A DNA stretch of 64,000 nucleotides from Cladorhizidae sp. MBARI D1340-BT2 (GCA_028752905.1 JAQNBH010000011.1:25562333-25626332), one strand, 5' to 3'. Counted from the stretch's first letter, positions 1 to 13,358 are shown. Made by a program: numbers and translations. The notes: a model not told the origin generated them from the sequence alone.

Positions 1-1831
1 TATGTGCAAGGGACATTTGCAGTAGTTAATGACCGGTGGATGATATCATTTCTTGCCAAGAGAAAGATAATTACAGACTGAGTCTATTCATGACTGTTGC
101 TTAGTGGCCCTGAATATGTTGCTCTACTGACCGGACCACTTCCTTTTTCAGTTTGAAACGTTCTTGGTGGCATGATGACTAGAGTTTCCAATTTCATGCA
201 ACTCCTTGTCTCAACTTCGACAGTGATTCATGGAAATCCGTGTTTTCTGTTTTCGATAACAGTCATAATTCTGCCATAGTTGATTCAATTTAATTTTGTT
301 TGATGTCATTTCTAGTGTTCTCTGATAGGAGGAAGTTAGATTTTTATTTACTGTAGGTAATACCAAGCTATGGTCATTAGAAGATGGGTCTTAATTGGCT
401 TTTGAGGGTACCATGATTTAATTAACTGGGCTCGAGGAACAATTCCATTCTGCTCAAATGCTAAATATTCTGCCAGCCTCAGAATCAATTTGAGCCTTTG
501 ATCCCACCACAGTGGGAAGCTATGACTGTTTCCACAGATGAGGTGCATTTTTAAGTGACCTTGATGTTGCTACGTAACTGTATCTTCTAAGAAAATGTGC
601 CAATGTAGATATTCAACATATCAGTGGAGAGCACACAGAATAAGGAATAAGTAACAAAATGGTATAAAAATGACCTACACTGAAGTAAGGAAAAAGTTAT
701 GGTGTTGGCTTGTGGCTTGGCCCGTTCAGATAGACAACTTCTGCTGGTCTCAGGCAGTTGTTATGTACCAGGAGTGCTGCCTTGCCCACTCTGTGTGTCT
801 GCCATCTGATGCCAGGCATGCTGCTCAGCCCATGTGGTTATGGTTAGGCTCCTGCCGATGCATGTATGTCCTGATGTCCAACACATTGTGTTCATGGGTA
901 GTCACCCATTTGGTGCATTGGGTTAGCATGCTACTTGTGCCTTGCAGAGGTACATATATGCAAGATCTGCCTCCTAGTGCAATGGGTTGGTACAAGGCTT
1001 GTGGACTGTTGCATTGAGTTTTACTTGGCTTGCTGTCTGGCTCATCGAGTACTTTGGCTTATTGCATGGAGCATTACCTATTTGCACACTTACTTCCTGG
1101 CTAGTTGGGTTAAGGCACTGCATGTCATGGGCTTATAGTTTATCTAGGCCAATCTGCCACTGCCTGCATATGAGCATGGTAAAACTTCATCACTGCCACT
1201 TGCCTTTGGTGGTGATTGTGCAGCTAACCATCTAACGACAGTCCTAAATCACCACATGATAATTTAGCTAATTCCGCGAGACAATAATGCTTTAAAGTTA
1301 CAATTGCACTAACCTAAACCGCCTACAGATTACTGGGGACAATCAATTCTGGTTAAGTTATCAAACAATACGAGAGAATTAAAATCTGCTTTTGTCAATT
1401 TTGCTATTAGAAAGTAAACAGAAACAAAGTTCCTTCGATCAAGGACAGATTCCAAGAGCCAGGTAATTGGCTAACCCTCTAAAAATAGTTTGACATGGTA
1501 AGGGTTATGATATGCCTTGGCAGGCTGCCTTAGGCCAAGCAAATTTGGAGTTGATATACTTTGCTTGATGTCTAGCTCAGTGAATAGGTACGTGGATATT
1601 GCTGACTGTTAATTTGGTGGCTGGCAGCCTACTCTTGTCACATAGGGCGATTGTCTGGCTTGATTCTTGGCATGTGAGGCTTGCTTACTGGGTAGCAGAT
1701 GGGATGGTATATATGGCTAACTTTCTTTGCCATGCAGTTTCATACATGGTTAATGGCTTAGAAAATTAGAAACATACATACTTGTTGCTTAGCTTGGCTT
1801 GATGAGTAGTTCATACAGTTGCAGTGTGGTT
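1..1831. other. Unannotated flank, no gene recognised
   Basis: No reading frame here looks like a conserved protein. The longest frame (670-1017, plus strand) is rich in Trp, Cys and Leu, lacks any motif I know and overlaps open frames in other phases, so I do not call it. The stretch from about 690 to 1790 is wordy, with many variants of TGGCTTG and TTGGC, and may be old degenerate repeat. I see no terminal repeats or target duplications in it. Confidence 0.5.
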
Positions 1832-2347
1832 TGTTGCATAGAGTCCTCGAAACTTCTCAAACTGGCCACCAAAAGGGTTCTATTCATAACTATGGCCAAT
1901 GTTGGACTATCATGGTGCAAGTATGGCCAATTATACTTATCATGGTGCGAGTGTTGTCAACATCTGGTAAGCAATGTGGTGGAAGGGAAAACTGCAAAAA
2001 CCAGTCAGCACTAAGATTCTAAAATTGCCCAGGATAAAATCTCACCATAATTATGTGAGGAGGGTGAGGGTATTTATTCCATGGTTTTGAATTTTCACAC
2101 TATTTGTCATAACTTTTTTGTTCTCCATTTCTTGTAAGTTATTTTGAGGACAACTGTAGTGCATTTGCTGCTCTTTCTAAACCTAAAGGTTTGTGCATAG
2201 CTACCTTCTAGATCAAGATTTGGTAACTAGATTGCCTCACTTATCTGTGCTTTGAAGTTGAGCTTACATGACTTTCCGTGGTTGGCACAATAACTGATGT
2301 GAAAATGCATTGACAGAATCAACAAATCATCTGTCACAAGGTGCATG
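1832..2347 (+). repeat. Dispersed direct repeat, copy 1
   Basis: This ~515-bp segment is closely similar, in the same orientation, to 49026-49545. Both begin near TGTTGCATAGA and end near CATCTGTCACAAGGTGCATG, and small indels and substitutions separate them throughout. No long frame is shared, so it looks like a non-coding dispersed repeat or a segmental duplication. The two copies lie on either side of the satellite complex. Copy 1 ends about 40 bp before a hAT element; copy 2 runs straight into a 48-bp tandem repeat. Confidence 0.85.
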
Positions 2348-2552
2348 CCAGAATCATTTAATTGTTAAGCTACTGTCTGCCTGGCTAGGCCTTGGCACAT
2401 TATGCTGGCATAAATTTGAGCATAATAGCTCTCCTTTCCACTTGAGCATAATTGCAAAATATTTGGGCATAATGACTCAACAAATGTGCTCAACAAATGT
2501 GATTATTACAAAACATAATTATTACAGTTTTAAGAATTGTTAAACTCTAGCA

Positions 2553-3584
2553 TTACTCCCACTCAACGTAGTCGTGAAGCGCAGATTGCTGAGATTGTGT
2601 AAAATGTCTCTCCAAAATTGAAAAAACTCTTTTAGTTGATGCTGAGGATGGCTGAATCAAAATTACTTTGCTGAATCCCTGACTCCACTATGGCAATGTT
2701 CCTTTATTATGCTCCCACCATTCCAAAGGGATCACTTCCCTTGCAAGTACCAGCAGCTAAATAAGATGGTAGTTCTAGCTTCAAATCAATAATGAGATCA
2801 TCTCTGAAGAAAGGCAATGCCTTCAATGTGTCTACTGAAGCAGCAGTGACCTTCCCTTCCCTGGATTGAAAAGGCGAGCACTCTTAAATGCATCCATAAT
2901 TGGTGTAAAATCCTGAAAAACTTCACTTCAAAGTAATGGAAACCCCTTGTACACAGTTGCCAGCACAGCTCATCCAGTACTGCTCCGGCTGCAGTGCAGT
3001 AGCAATCTATTTGCAATGGCAGCTGCATTGGGCCAGTGACGTTGTCATACCACAGAATCGGACATAAACATTTATGTATGTGTAAGTGTGATATGTGTAA
3101 GTGTTATTATTATTTCCCTGTATCACTCTTAACACTTTGATATCTGTATCACCATTGTATATATAACGGAGTATACTGGTTCATATACCACTTTACCCTA
3201 TTCTACTCTCACGCATCTATTTATAACTGTTACCTTATTTGGTCATATTTTAGTTGCCCGGCTGGAGTCTATTTAAAGACCCAGCCGAGCCCACGTGATT
3301 CAGTTCTACTCTATACTTATGCTTAACAATTACTAAGATATTCTTAAGGCCTAAGAACCTTGTATCTGGGAAGAAGGGGTAATTGTAGAACTCTGGTGGC
3401 AGCAATTACCGCTTAACTGAAACCGGGTTAGCAACCAAAGCTTAAGGTCGAGGTTGAGCATCCGTTGTGAGCTGATATTTGTAAGACGCGCACAACAGAC
3501 GTACTTGAATTGAATTGCAGCAGTTTCGCCTAGAGCAATAGTATCTGTGTCAGTCTCAGACACTGGTAGTGAAACAGAAGCCAT
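2553..3584 (-). pseudogene. hAT transposase remnant (C-terminal dimerisation domain)
   Basis: Read on the minus strand with frame changes, the sequence shows the hAT C-terminal dimerisation region in its usual order: DFTPIMDAFKSARLFNPGK, then LPFFRDDLIIDLKLELPSYL, then DPLEWWEH, then PSSASTKRVFSILERHFTQ and a final HDYVEWE followed by TAA at 2553-2555. The family consensus has PSSAA.ERVFS at this place. At least two frameshifts and a TAG before WSQGF break it. The upstream part (3503-3584, beginning at an ATG) has no recognised domain and is separated from the rest by the solo LTR at 3043-3497. The BED zinc finger and the RNase H-like catalytic core are absent, so this is a non-functional, internally deleted copy. 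Confidence 0.8.
3043..3497 (+). mobile_element. Solo LTR nested in the hAT element
   Basis: The 455-bp segment starts TGTCATACC and ends GCACAACA (TG...CA) and is flanked on both sides by the exact 5-bp duplication GACGT (3038-3042 and 3498-3502). It carries a TATA-like TATTTAAAG near 3270 inside a hairpin (GGCTGG..GTCT-ATTTAA-AGAC-CCAGCC), and an initiator-like TTCAGTTCTACTC about 30 bp downstream. No gag or pol lies next to it. This is the footprint left when the two LTRs of an inserted retrotransposon recombine. The internal family is unknown; a 5-bp duplication suits Ty3/gypsy or BEL. Confidence 0.78.
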
Positions 3585-3799
3585 GAAGGCCTGTCAGTCT
3601 GTGCATATATTTAACTCAGTCAGCTGTTTGTTTTGGCCACATGGTAGATCACATGACAAGGTCAAAGGTTAGTTTGCATGAGCATAATGGTTATATTGAG
3701 AGCATAATGATAAGGACTAGGAAGCATAATAATATGGTTCTCAGAGCATAGGAGCATAGCATAATAGCTTAAAAAAATTAGCATATGTGCCAAGGCCTA

Positions 3800-4109
3800 T
3801 GTCTGGCTCTATAGTTTTGGTAGATGGCTTGCTGGTTGGAGTGGCAGGTAAATGTTCTAGGCCAGTGCCCTAGTCCATGAAGCATGTCTCTACAACACAA
3901 ATCTAAATAATTTTCCTCCTAGGGTTGCCAATAAAGTTAAATACTGCTGGTTGGTCCAGGTCACAGTTACACAAGGTAAGCCTGCCTCACAATGGCTAAA
4001 GGGTGCTTGGCTGTAGGCATCTGGTACGCAAGACTTGCATTCAATCACTTGCAACTGAATACATGACTTCTTGCGTGGCATATTGGCTGACTGGATGCCT
4101 GACTCTCTA
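3800..4109. other. Spacer, no gene recognised
   Basis: The stretch begins with the right target duplication of the hAT element. A 74-codon minus-strand frame (3890-4114) with seven or so Cys residues has no motif I recognise and no neighbouring exon. I treat it as non-coding. Confidence 0.4.
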
Positions 4110-4788
4110 CACAACCATAGTTAACTGACAATATGGCTCTCAACAAAGCCATAGTTGACTAACAGTTTGGATCTCAACACAGCCATAGTTGACTGACAGT
4201 GTGGCTCTCAACACAGCCATAGTTGACTGACAATATGGCTCTCAATACAGCCATAGTTGACTAACAGTATGGCTCTCAACACAGCCATAGTTGACAGATA
4301 GTATGGCTCTCAACATAGCCATAGTTGACTGACAGTATGGCTCTCAACACAGCCATAGTTGGCTGACAATATGGCTCCCAATACAGCCATAGTTGACTGA
4401 CAGTATGGCTCTCAACACAGCCATAGTTGACTGACAGTATGGCTCCCAACACAGCCATAGTTGACTGACAGTATGGCTCTCAACACAGCCATAGTTGACT
4501 GACAGTATGGCTCTCAACACAGCATAGTTGACTAACAGTATGGCTCTCAACACAGCCATAGTTGACTTCAGTATGGCTCCCAACACAGCCATAGTTGACT
4601 GACAGTGACTCTCAACACAGCAAATGTTGACTAGCTCTCAACACAGCCATAGTTGATTACAGTATGGCTCTCAACGTTCTCAACACAGCCATAGTTGACT
4701 GACAGTATGGCTCTCAACACAGCAATAGTTGACTAGCTCTCAACACAGCCATAGTTGACTAAATTATGGCTCTCAACGCTCTCAACAT
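4110..4788 (+). repeat. 34-bp tandem repeat with an internal hairpin
   Basis: About 20 copies of a 34-bp unit, with some truncated units near 4600-4780. Each full unit contains TATGGCT-CTCAACAC-AGCCATA, a 7-bp perfect inverted repeat around an 8-nt loop, followed by GTTGACTGACAG. Because 34 is not a multiple of 3, translation gives a 34-residue period (102 bp), which explains the open minus-strand frames here; they are not genes. The array ends exactly where the 24-bp satellite starts. Confidence 0.9.
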
Positions 4789-7700
4789 GCGCACCAGAGT
4801 TCATGAATTCTGGTGTGCATCAAGCCATGAACTCTGGTGTGCATCAAGCCATGAACTCTGTTGTGTATCAAGCTATGAACTTTGGTCTGTATCAAGCTAT
4901 ATGAACTCTGGTGTGTAGCAAAACATGAATTCTGGTGTGTATCAAGCTATGAACTCCAGTGTCTATCAAGCTATATGAATTCTGGTGTGTAGCAAGACAT
5001 GAACTCTGGTGTGCATCAAGCCATGAACTCTGGCGGGTATGAAGCTATGAACTCTGGTCTGTATCAAGCTATGAACTCGGGTGTGTAGCAAGTTAATAGG
5101 TCTGGTGTGTAGCAGTCATGAACTCTGTATCAAGCCATGAAGTCTGGCATCTCAAGCCATGAACTCTGGTGTGTTTCAAGCCATGAACTCTGGTGTGCAT
5201 CAAGCTATGAACTCTGTGTGTATCAAGCTATTAACTCTGGTGTGCATCAACCCATGAACTCTGGTGTGCATCAAGCCATGAACTCTGGTGTGCATCAAGC
5301 CATGAACTCTGGTGTGTAGCAAGCCATGAACTCAGGCATGCATCAAGCCAGTAACTCTGGTGGTATCAAGCTATGAATTCTGGTCTGTAGCAAGACATGA
5401 ACTCTGGTGTGTAGCAGTCATGAACTCCGTATCAAGCCATGAACTCTAGTGTGCAGCAAGCCTTGAACACTGGTGTGTTAAGCCATGTACTCTGGTGTGT
5501 ACCAAGCCATGAACACTGGTGTGCATCAAGCCAAGAACTCTGGTGTGCAACAAGCATGAACTCTGGTGTGCATCAAACCATGAACTCAGGAGTGCATCAA
5601 GCTATGTACAATGGCATGTAGCAAGCTATGAACTCTGGTGTGTACCAAGCTATGTATGAACTCTGATGTGTAGCAAGACATGAACTCTGGCGTCCAGCAA
5701 GCCAAGAACTCCGGGGTGCATCAAGCCATGAACTCTGGTGTGAAGGAGTCATGAATTCTGTATCAAGCCATGAACTCTGGTGGCTCGAGCCATGAACTCT
5801 GGTGTGCATCAAGCCATGAACTTTGGTTTGCATCGAGCCATGAACTCTGGTTTGCATCAAGCCATGAACTCTGGTATGCATCAAACCATGAACTCATGGT
5901 GTGCATGAAGCCATTAACTCTGGTGTGCATCAACCCATGAACTCTGGTGTGCATCAAGCCATGAACTCTGGTGCGCAACAAGCCATGAACTCTGGTGTGT
6001 AGCAAGCCATGAACACTGGTGTGCATCAAGACATGTACTTTAGTTTGCATCGAACCATGAACTCTGGTGTGCATCAAGCCATGAACTCTGGTTTGCATCA
6101 AGCCATGAACTCTTGTGTGCATCAAGCCATGAACTCTGGTGTGCATCAAGACATGAACTCTGGCTTGCATCAAGCATGAACTTTGGTGTGCATCAAGGCA
6201 TGAACTGTGGTGGGTATCAAGCTATGAACTCTGGTGTGTAGCAAGCCATGAACACTGGTGTGTGTCAAGCCATGAACTCTGGTTTGCATCAAGTCATGAA
6301 CTCTGGTGTGCAGCAAGCCATGAACTATGGTGTGTATCAAGCTATATGAACTCTGGTGTGTATCAAAACATGAATTCTGCTGTGTATCAATCAAGCTATG
6401 AACTCCAGTCTATATCAAGCTATGAACTCGTGTGTGTATCAAGTTATGAGGTCTGGTGTGTATCAAGCTATGAACTCTGGGGTGTAGCAAGACATGAACT
6501 CTGGCGTACAGCAAGACATGAACTCCGGCGTGCATCAAGCTATGAAATCTGGTGTGTATCAAGCTATGAACTCTGATGTGCAGCAAGACATGAACTCTGG
6601 TGTGTAGCAGTCATGAACTCTGTAACTAGCCATGAACTATAGGTGTCTCAAGCCATCAACTCTGGTGTATATCAAGCCATGAACTCTGGTGTGCATCAAG
6701 CCATGAACTTTGGTGTGCATGGAGCCATGAACTATGGTGTGCATGAAGCCATGAACTCTGGTTTGCATCAAGCCATGAACTCTGGTGTGCATCAAGCCAT
6801 GAACTCTGGCGTGTATCAAGCCATGAACTCTGCTGTGCATCAAGCCATGAACTTTGGTGTGCATCAAGCCATGAACACTGATGGGTATCAAGCTATGAAC
6901 TCTGGTGTGTAGCAAGCCTTGAACTCTGGCGTGCAACAAGCCATGAACTCTGGTGTGCATCAAGCCATGAACTCTGGTTTGTCAACCCATAAACTCTGGT
7001 ATGTATAAAGCCATGAACTCAGGTGTGCATCAAGCCATGAACTCTGGTGTGCATCTAGCCAAGGACTCTGGTGGGTATCAAGCTATGAACTCTGGTCTGT
7101 ATATGAACTCTCTGTGTACAAGACATGAACTCTGGTGTGTATTAAGCTATGAACTCTGGATTGTATCAAAGCTTTATGAACTCTGGTGAGTAGCAAGACA
7201 TGAACTCTGGTGTGCATCAGCCATGAACTCTGGTGGATATCAAGCTATGAACTCTGGTCTGTTTCAAGCTATGAACTCTGGTGTGTCACAAGCATTGAAG
7301 TCTGGTGCGTAGCAGTCATGAACTGTATCATCAAGCCACGGACTCTGGTGTCTCAAGCCATGAACCTTGGTATACATCTAGCCATCAACTCTGGTATGCA
7401 ATAAGCCATGAACTTTGGTGTGCATCAAACCATGAACTCTGGTGGGTATCAAGCTATGAACTCTGGTGTATAGCAAGCAATGAACTCTGGCGTTCAGCAG
7501 GCCATGAACTCTGGCATGCATCAAGCTATGAACTCTGGTGTGTATCAAGCTATGAACTATGGTGTGTAGCAAGACATGAACTCTGGTGTGTAGCAGTCAT
7601 GAAATCTGTATCAATCCATGAATTCTGGTGTTTAAAGCCATGAGCTCTGGTGTGCATCAAGCCATGAACTTTGTTTTGCATCAAGCCACGAACTCTGGTG

Positions 7701-10700
7701 TGTACAAAGCGATGAACACTGGTGTGTAGGAAGCCATGAACTCTGGAGTGCAGCAAGCCATCAACTCTGGTGTGCATCAAGCCATGAACTCTGGTCTGTA
7801 TCAAGCTATGAACTCTGGTGTGTAGCAAGACATTATTAACTTTGATATGTAGCAGTCATGAACTCTGTTCAAGCCATGAACTCTGGCATGCAGCAAGCCA
7901 TGAATTCTGGTGTGTCAAGCCATGAACTCTGGTGTGTAACAACAAGCCATGAATACTGGTATGCATCAAGCCATGAACTCTAGTGTACATCAAGCCATGA
8001 ACACTGGTGTGCATCAAGCTATGAACTCAGGTGTGTATCAAGCTATGAACTCTGGTCTGTATCAAGTGATATGAACTCTGGTGTGTAGCAAGACATGAAC
8101 TTTGGTGTGCATCAAGCCATGAACTCTGGTGGGTATCAGGCTATGAACTCTGGTCTGTATCAAGCTATGAACTCAGGTGTGTAGCAAGCCATGAAGTCTG
8201 GTGTGTAGCAGTCATGAACTCTGTTTCAAGCCATGAACTCTGGTGTCTTAAGCCATGAACTCTGGTGTACAGCAAGCCATGAACTCTGGTGTGCATCAAG
8301 CCATGAACTCTGGTGCATCAAGCCATAAACTCTGGTGTGCATCAATCAATGAACTCTGGTTTTTCTCAAGCTATGAACTCTGGTTGCTATCAAGCAATGA
8401 ACTTTGGTGTGTAGCAAGCCATGAACTGTGGTGTGCATCAAGCTACACGTATGAACTCTGGTATGCATCAAGCCATGAACTCTGCTGTGTATCAGGCTAT
8501 GAACTTTGGTGTGTATCAAGCCATTAACTCTGGTGTGTTCCAAGCCATTAAATCTGGTGTGCAGCAAGTGATGAACTCTATCAATTCTGGTGTACATCAA
8601 GCCATGAACTCTGGTGTTTATCGAGCTATGGTCTCTGGTGTGTATCAAGCCATGCACTCTGGTGTGTATCAAGCCATGCACTCTGGTGTGTATCAAGCCA
8701 TGAACTCTGGTGGATATCATGATATGAACTCTGGTCTGTATCAAGCTATGAACACTGGTGTGTAGCAAGACATGAACTCTGATGTGCATCAAGCCATAAA
8801 CATCATGCCATGAACTCTGGTGTGCATCAAGGCATGAACTCGGATGTTCATCAAGCAATGAACTCTGGTGTTTATCAAGCTATGAACTCTGGTGAGCATC
8901 AAGTCATGAACTCTGGCGTGCATCAAGCTATTAAATCTGGTGTGTATCAAGCTATTAACTCTGATGTGCAGCAAGACATGAACTCTGGTGTGTAGCAGTC
9001 ATGAACTCTGTAACTAGCCATGAACTATAGGTGTCTCAAGCCATCAACTCTGGTGTACATCAAGCCATGAACTCTGGTGTGCATCAAGCCATGAACTTTG
9101 GTGTTCATGGAGCCATGAACTATGGTGTGCATGAAGCCATGAACTCTGGTGTGCATCAAGCCATGAACTCTGGTGTGCATCAAGCCATGAACTCTGGTGT
9201 GTATCAAGCCATGAACTCTGGTGTGCATCAAGCCATGAACTTTGGTGTGTAGCAAGCCATGAACACTGGCCTGCATCAAGCCATGAACTCTGGCGTGCAT
9301 CAAGCCTTGAATTCTGGTGTGTAGCAAGCCATGAACTCTAGTGTATAGGAAGACATGAACTCTGGTGTGTATAGATAGAGCTATGAACTCTGGTCTGTAT
9401 CAAGCTACGAACTTTAGTGTCTGGCAAGACATGAACACTGGTGTGTATCAAGCCATGAACTCTGGTGTGCATCAAGCCATGAACTCGGGTGTGTAGCAAG
9501 CCATGAACTCAGGCATGCATCAAGCCAGTAACTCTGGTGTGTATCAAGCTGTGAATTCTGGTCTGTAGCAAGACATGAACTCTGGTGTGTAGCTTTCATG
9601 AACTCCGTATCAAGCCATGAACTCTAGTGTGCAGCAAGCATTGAACACTGGTGTGTTAAGCCACTCTGGTGTGTACCAAGCCATGAACTCTGGTGTGCAT
9701 CAAGCCAAGAACGCTGGTGTGCAACAAGCATGAACTCTGGTGTGCATCAAACCATGAACTCAGGTGTGCATCAAGCTATGAACAATGGCATGTAGCAAGC
9801 TATGAACTCTGGTGTGTATCAAGCTATATATGAACTCTGATGTGTAGCAAGACATGAACTCTGGCGTCCAGCAAGCCATAAACTCCGGGGTGCATCAAGC
9901 CATGAACTCTGATGTGTATCAAGCTATAAACTCTAGTGTGTAGCAAGACATGAACTCTGGTGTGTAGGAGTCATGAATTCTGTATCAAGCCATGAACTCT
10001 GGTGGCTCGAGCCATGAACTCTGGTGTGTGTCAAGCCATGAACTCTGGTGTGCATCAAGCCATGAACTTTGGTTTGCATCGAGCCATGAAATCTGGTGTG
10101 CATCAAGCCATGAACACTGGTGTGCATCAAGCCATGAACTCTGGTGTGCATCAAGCCATGAACTCTGGTATGCATCAAGCTATGAACTCTGGTGTGCATC
10201 AAGCCATGAACTCTGGTGTGCATCAACCCATGAACTCTGGTGTGCATCAAGCCTTGAACTCTGGTGTGTAGCAAGCCATGAACACTGGTGTGCATCAAGA
10301 CATGTACTTTAGTTTGCATCGAGCCATGAACTCTGGTGTGCATCAAGCCATGAACTCTGGTTTGCATCAAGCCAAGAACTCTTGTGTGCATCATGCCTTG
10401 AACTCTGGTATGCATCAAGCCATGAACACTGGCTTGCATCAAGCATGAACTTTGGTGTGCATCAAGCCATGAACTGTGGTGGGTATCAAGCTATGAACTC
10501 TGGTGTGAAGCAAGCCATGAACACTGGTGTGTGTCAAGCCATGAACTCTGGTTTGCATCAAGTCATGAACTCTGGTGTGCAGCAAGCCATGAACTATGGT
10601 GTGTATCAAGCTATATGAACTCTGGTGTGTAGCAAAACATGAATTCTGCTGCTGTGTGTATCAATCAAGCTATGAACTCCAGTCTATATCAAGCTGTATA

Positions 10701-12448
10701 AATTCTGGTGTGTAGCAAAACATGAACTCTTATGTGCATCAAGCCATGAACTCTGGCGGGTATCAAGATATTCTAGTCTGTATCAAGCTATGAACTCGTG
10801 TGCGTATCAAGTTATGAGGTCTGGTATGTATCAAGCTATGAACTCTGTGGTGTAGCAAGACATGAACTCTGGCATACAGCAAGACATGAACTCCGGCGTG
10901 CATCAAGCTATGAAATCTGGTGTGTATCAAGCTATGAACTCTGATGTGCAGCAAGACATGAACTCTGGTGTGCATCAAGCCATGAACTTTGGTGTGCATG
11001 GAGCCATGAGCTATGGTGTGCATGAAGCCATGAACTCTGGTGTGCATCAAGCCATGAACTCTGGTGTGCATCAAGCCATGAACTCTGGTGTGTATCAAGC
11101 CATGAACTCTGGTGTGCATCAAGCCATGAACTTTGGTTTGCATCAAGCCATGAACACTGATGGGTATCAAGCTATCAACTCTGGTGTGTAGCAAGCCTTG
11201 AACTCTGGCGTGCAACAAGCGATGAACTCTGGTGTGCATCAAGCCATGAACTCTGGTTTGTCAAGCATAAACTCTGGTGTGTATCAAGCCATGAACTCAG
11301 GTGTGCATCAAGCCATGAACTCTGGTGTGCATCTAGCCAAGGACTCTGGTGGGTATCAAGCTATGAACTCTGGTCTGTATATGAACTCTCTGTGTACAAG
11401 ACATGAACTCTGGTGTGTATTAAGCTATTAACTCTGGATTGTATCAAAGCTTTATGAACTCTGGTGTGTAGCAATACATGAACTCTGGTGTGCATCAACC
11501 CATGAACTCTGGTGGATATCAAGCTATGAACTCTGGTCTGTTTCAAGCTATGAACTCTGGTGTGTCACAAGCATTGAAGTCTGGTGCGTAGCAGTCATGA
11601 ACTGTATCATCAAGCCGTGGAATCTGGTGTCTCAAGCCATGAACCTTGGTGTACATCTAGCCATCAACTCTGGTGTGCAATAAGCCATGAACTTTGGTGT
11701 GCATCAAACCATGAACTCTGGTGTGTATCAAGCTATGAACTCTGGTGTGTGGCAAGCAACGAACTCTGGCATTCAGCAAGCCATGAACTCTGGCATGCAT
11801 CAAGCTATGAACTCTGGTGTGTATCAAGCTATGAACTATGGTATGTAGCAAGACATTATTAACTTTGATATGTAGCAGTCATGAACTCTGTCTCAAGCCA
11901 TGAACTCTGGCATGCAGCAAGCCATGAACTCTGGCATGCAGCAAGCCATGAACTCTGGTGTGTCAAACCATGAACTCTGGTGTGTAACAACAAGCCATGA
12001 ACACTGGTATGCATCAAGCCATGAACTCTGGTGTACATCAAGCCATGAACACTGGTGTGCATCAAGCTATGAACTCTGGTGTGTATCAAGCTATGAACTC
12101 TGGTCTCTATCAAACGATATGAACTCTGCTTAGCAAGACATGAACTTTGGTGTGCATCAAGCCATGAACTCTGGTGGGTATCAAGCTATGAACTCTGGTC
12201 TGTATCAAGCTATGAACTCAGGTGTGTAGCAAGCCATGAAGTCTGGTGTGTAGCAGTCATGAACTCTGTTTCAAGCCATGAACTCTGGTGTCTTAAGCCA
12301 TGAACTCTGGTGTACAGCAAGCCATGAACTCCGGTGTGCATCAAGCCATGAACTCTGATGCATCAAGCCATAAACTCTGGTGTGCATAAATCAATGAACT
12401 CTGGTGTTTCTCAAGCTATGAACTCTGGTTGGTATCAAGCTATGAACT

Positions 12449-13358
12449 TTGGTGTGTAGCAAGCCATGAACTGTGGTGTGCATCAAGCTACACGTATGAA
12501 CTCTGGTGTGCAGCAAGCCATGAACTCTGCTGTGTATCAGGCTATGAACTCTGGTTTGTATCAAGCCATTAACTCTGGTATGTTTCAAGCCATTGAATCT
12601 GGTGTGCAGCAAGTGATGAACTCTATCAATTCTGGTGTGCATCAAGCCATGAACTCTGGTGTGTATCGATCTATGGTCTCTGGTCTGTATCAAGCCATGC
12701 ACTCTGGTGTGTATCAAGCCATGCACTCTGGTGTGTATCAAGCCATGCACTCTGGTGGATATCAAGATATGAACTCTGGTCTGTATCAAGCTATGAACTC
12801 TGGTGTGTAGCAAGACATGAACTCTGATGTGCATCAAGCCATGAACATCATGCCATGAACTTTGGTGTGCATCAAGGCATGAACTCGGATGTGCATCAAG
12901 CAATGAACTCTGGTGTTTATCAAGCTATGAACTTTGGTGTGTAGCAAGCCATGAACACTGGCCTGCATCAAGCCATGAACTCTGGCGTGCATCAAGCCTT
13001 GAATTCTAGTGTGTATCAAGCCATGAACTCTGGTATGTTTCAAGCCATTGAATCTGGTGTGCAGCAAGTGATGAACTCTATCAATTCTGGTGTGCATCAA
13101 GCCATGAACTCTGGTGTGTATCGATCTATGGTCTCTGGTCTGTATCAAGCCATGCACTCTGGTGTGTATCAAGCCATGCACTCTGGTGTGTATCAAGCCA
13201 TGCACTCTGGTGGATATCAAGATATGAACTCTGGTCTGTATCAAGCTATGAACTCTGGTGTGTAGCAAGACATGAACTCTGATGTGCATCAAGCCATGAA
13301 CATCATGCCATGAACTTTGGTGTGCATCAAGGCATGAACTCGGATGTGCATCAAGCAA
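12449..13358 (+). repeat. 455-bp higher-order unit, two tandem copies
   Basis: The block ending near 12903 recurs 455 bp later, ending near 13358, with almost no differences; the shared marker is the run containing CATCATGCCATGAACTTTGG. A third relative lies at 25113-25625. 455 is one less than 19 monomers, so the unit carries a 1-base indel and shifts frame between copies. Confidence 0.8.

Larger units (their letters stand above)
2386..3799 (-). mobile_element. Decayed hAT DNA transposon with 8-bp target duplication
   Basis: The ends are inverted: TAGGCCTTGGCACATTATGC at 2386 matches the reverse complement of the sequence ending at 3799, with one indel. Outside them lie TGCCTGGC (2378-2385) and TGTCTGGC (3800-3807), an 8-bp target duplication with one mismatch, as expected for hAT. 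Subterminal zones at both ends carry repeated GCATAAT words, mostly as GAGCATAAT, resembling the subterminal transposase-binding repeats of hAT elements. Inside, on the minus strand, is a recognisable hAT C-terminus. A 455-bp solo LTR is nested within; without it and one 5-bp duplication the element is about 950 bp, so it is also internally deleted. Confidence 0.82.

Noticed and set aside
670..1235. Overlapping Trp/Cys/Leu-rich plus-strand frames as membrane proteins
   Set aside because: Three phases are open over the same short region, composition follows the repeated TGGCTTG words and no family is recognisable.
3043..3497. Host gene promoter (TATA box and initiator near 3270)
   Set aside because: The TG..CA ends and exact GACGT duplication explain it as a solo LTR; the promoter elements are those of the LTR.
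12391..13358. 170-174-codon minus-strand frames (HTRVHGLMHTRVH) as genes
   Set aside because: They are two copies of one higher-order satellite unit. The frames end at unit boundaries and recur at 8346 and 25113.
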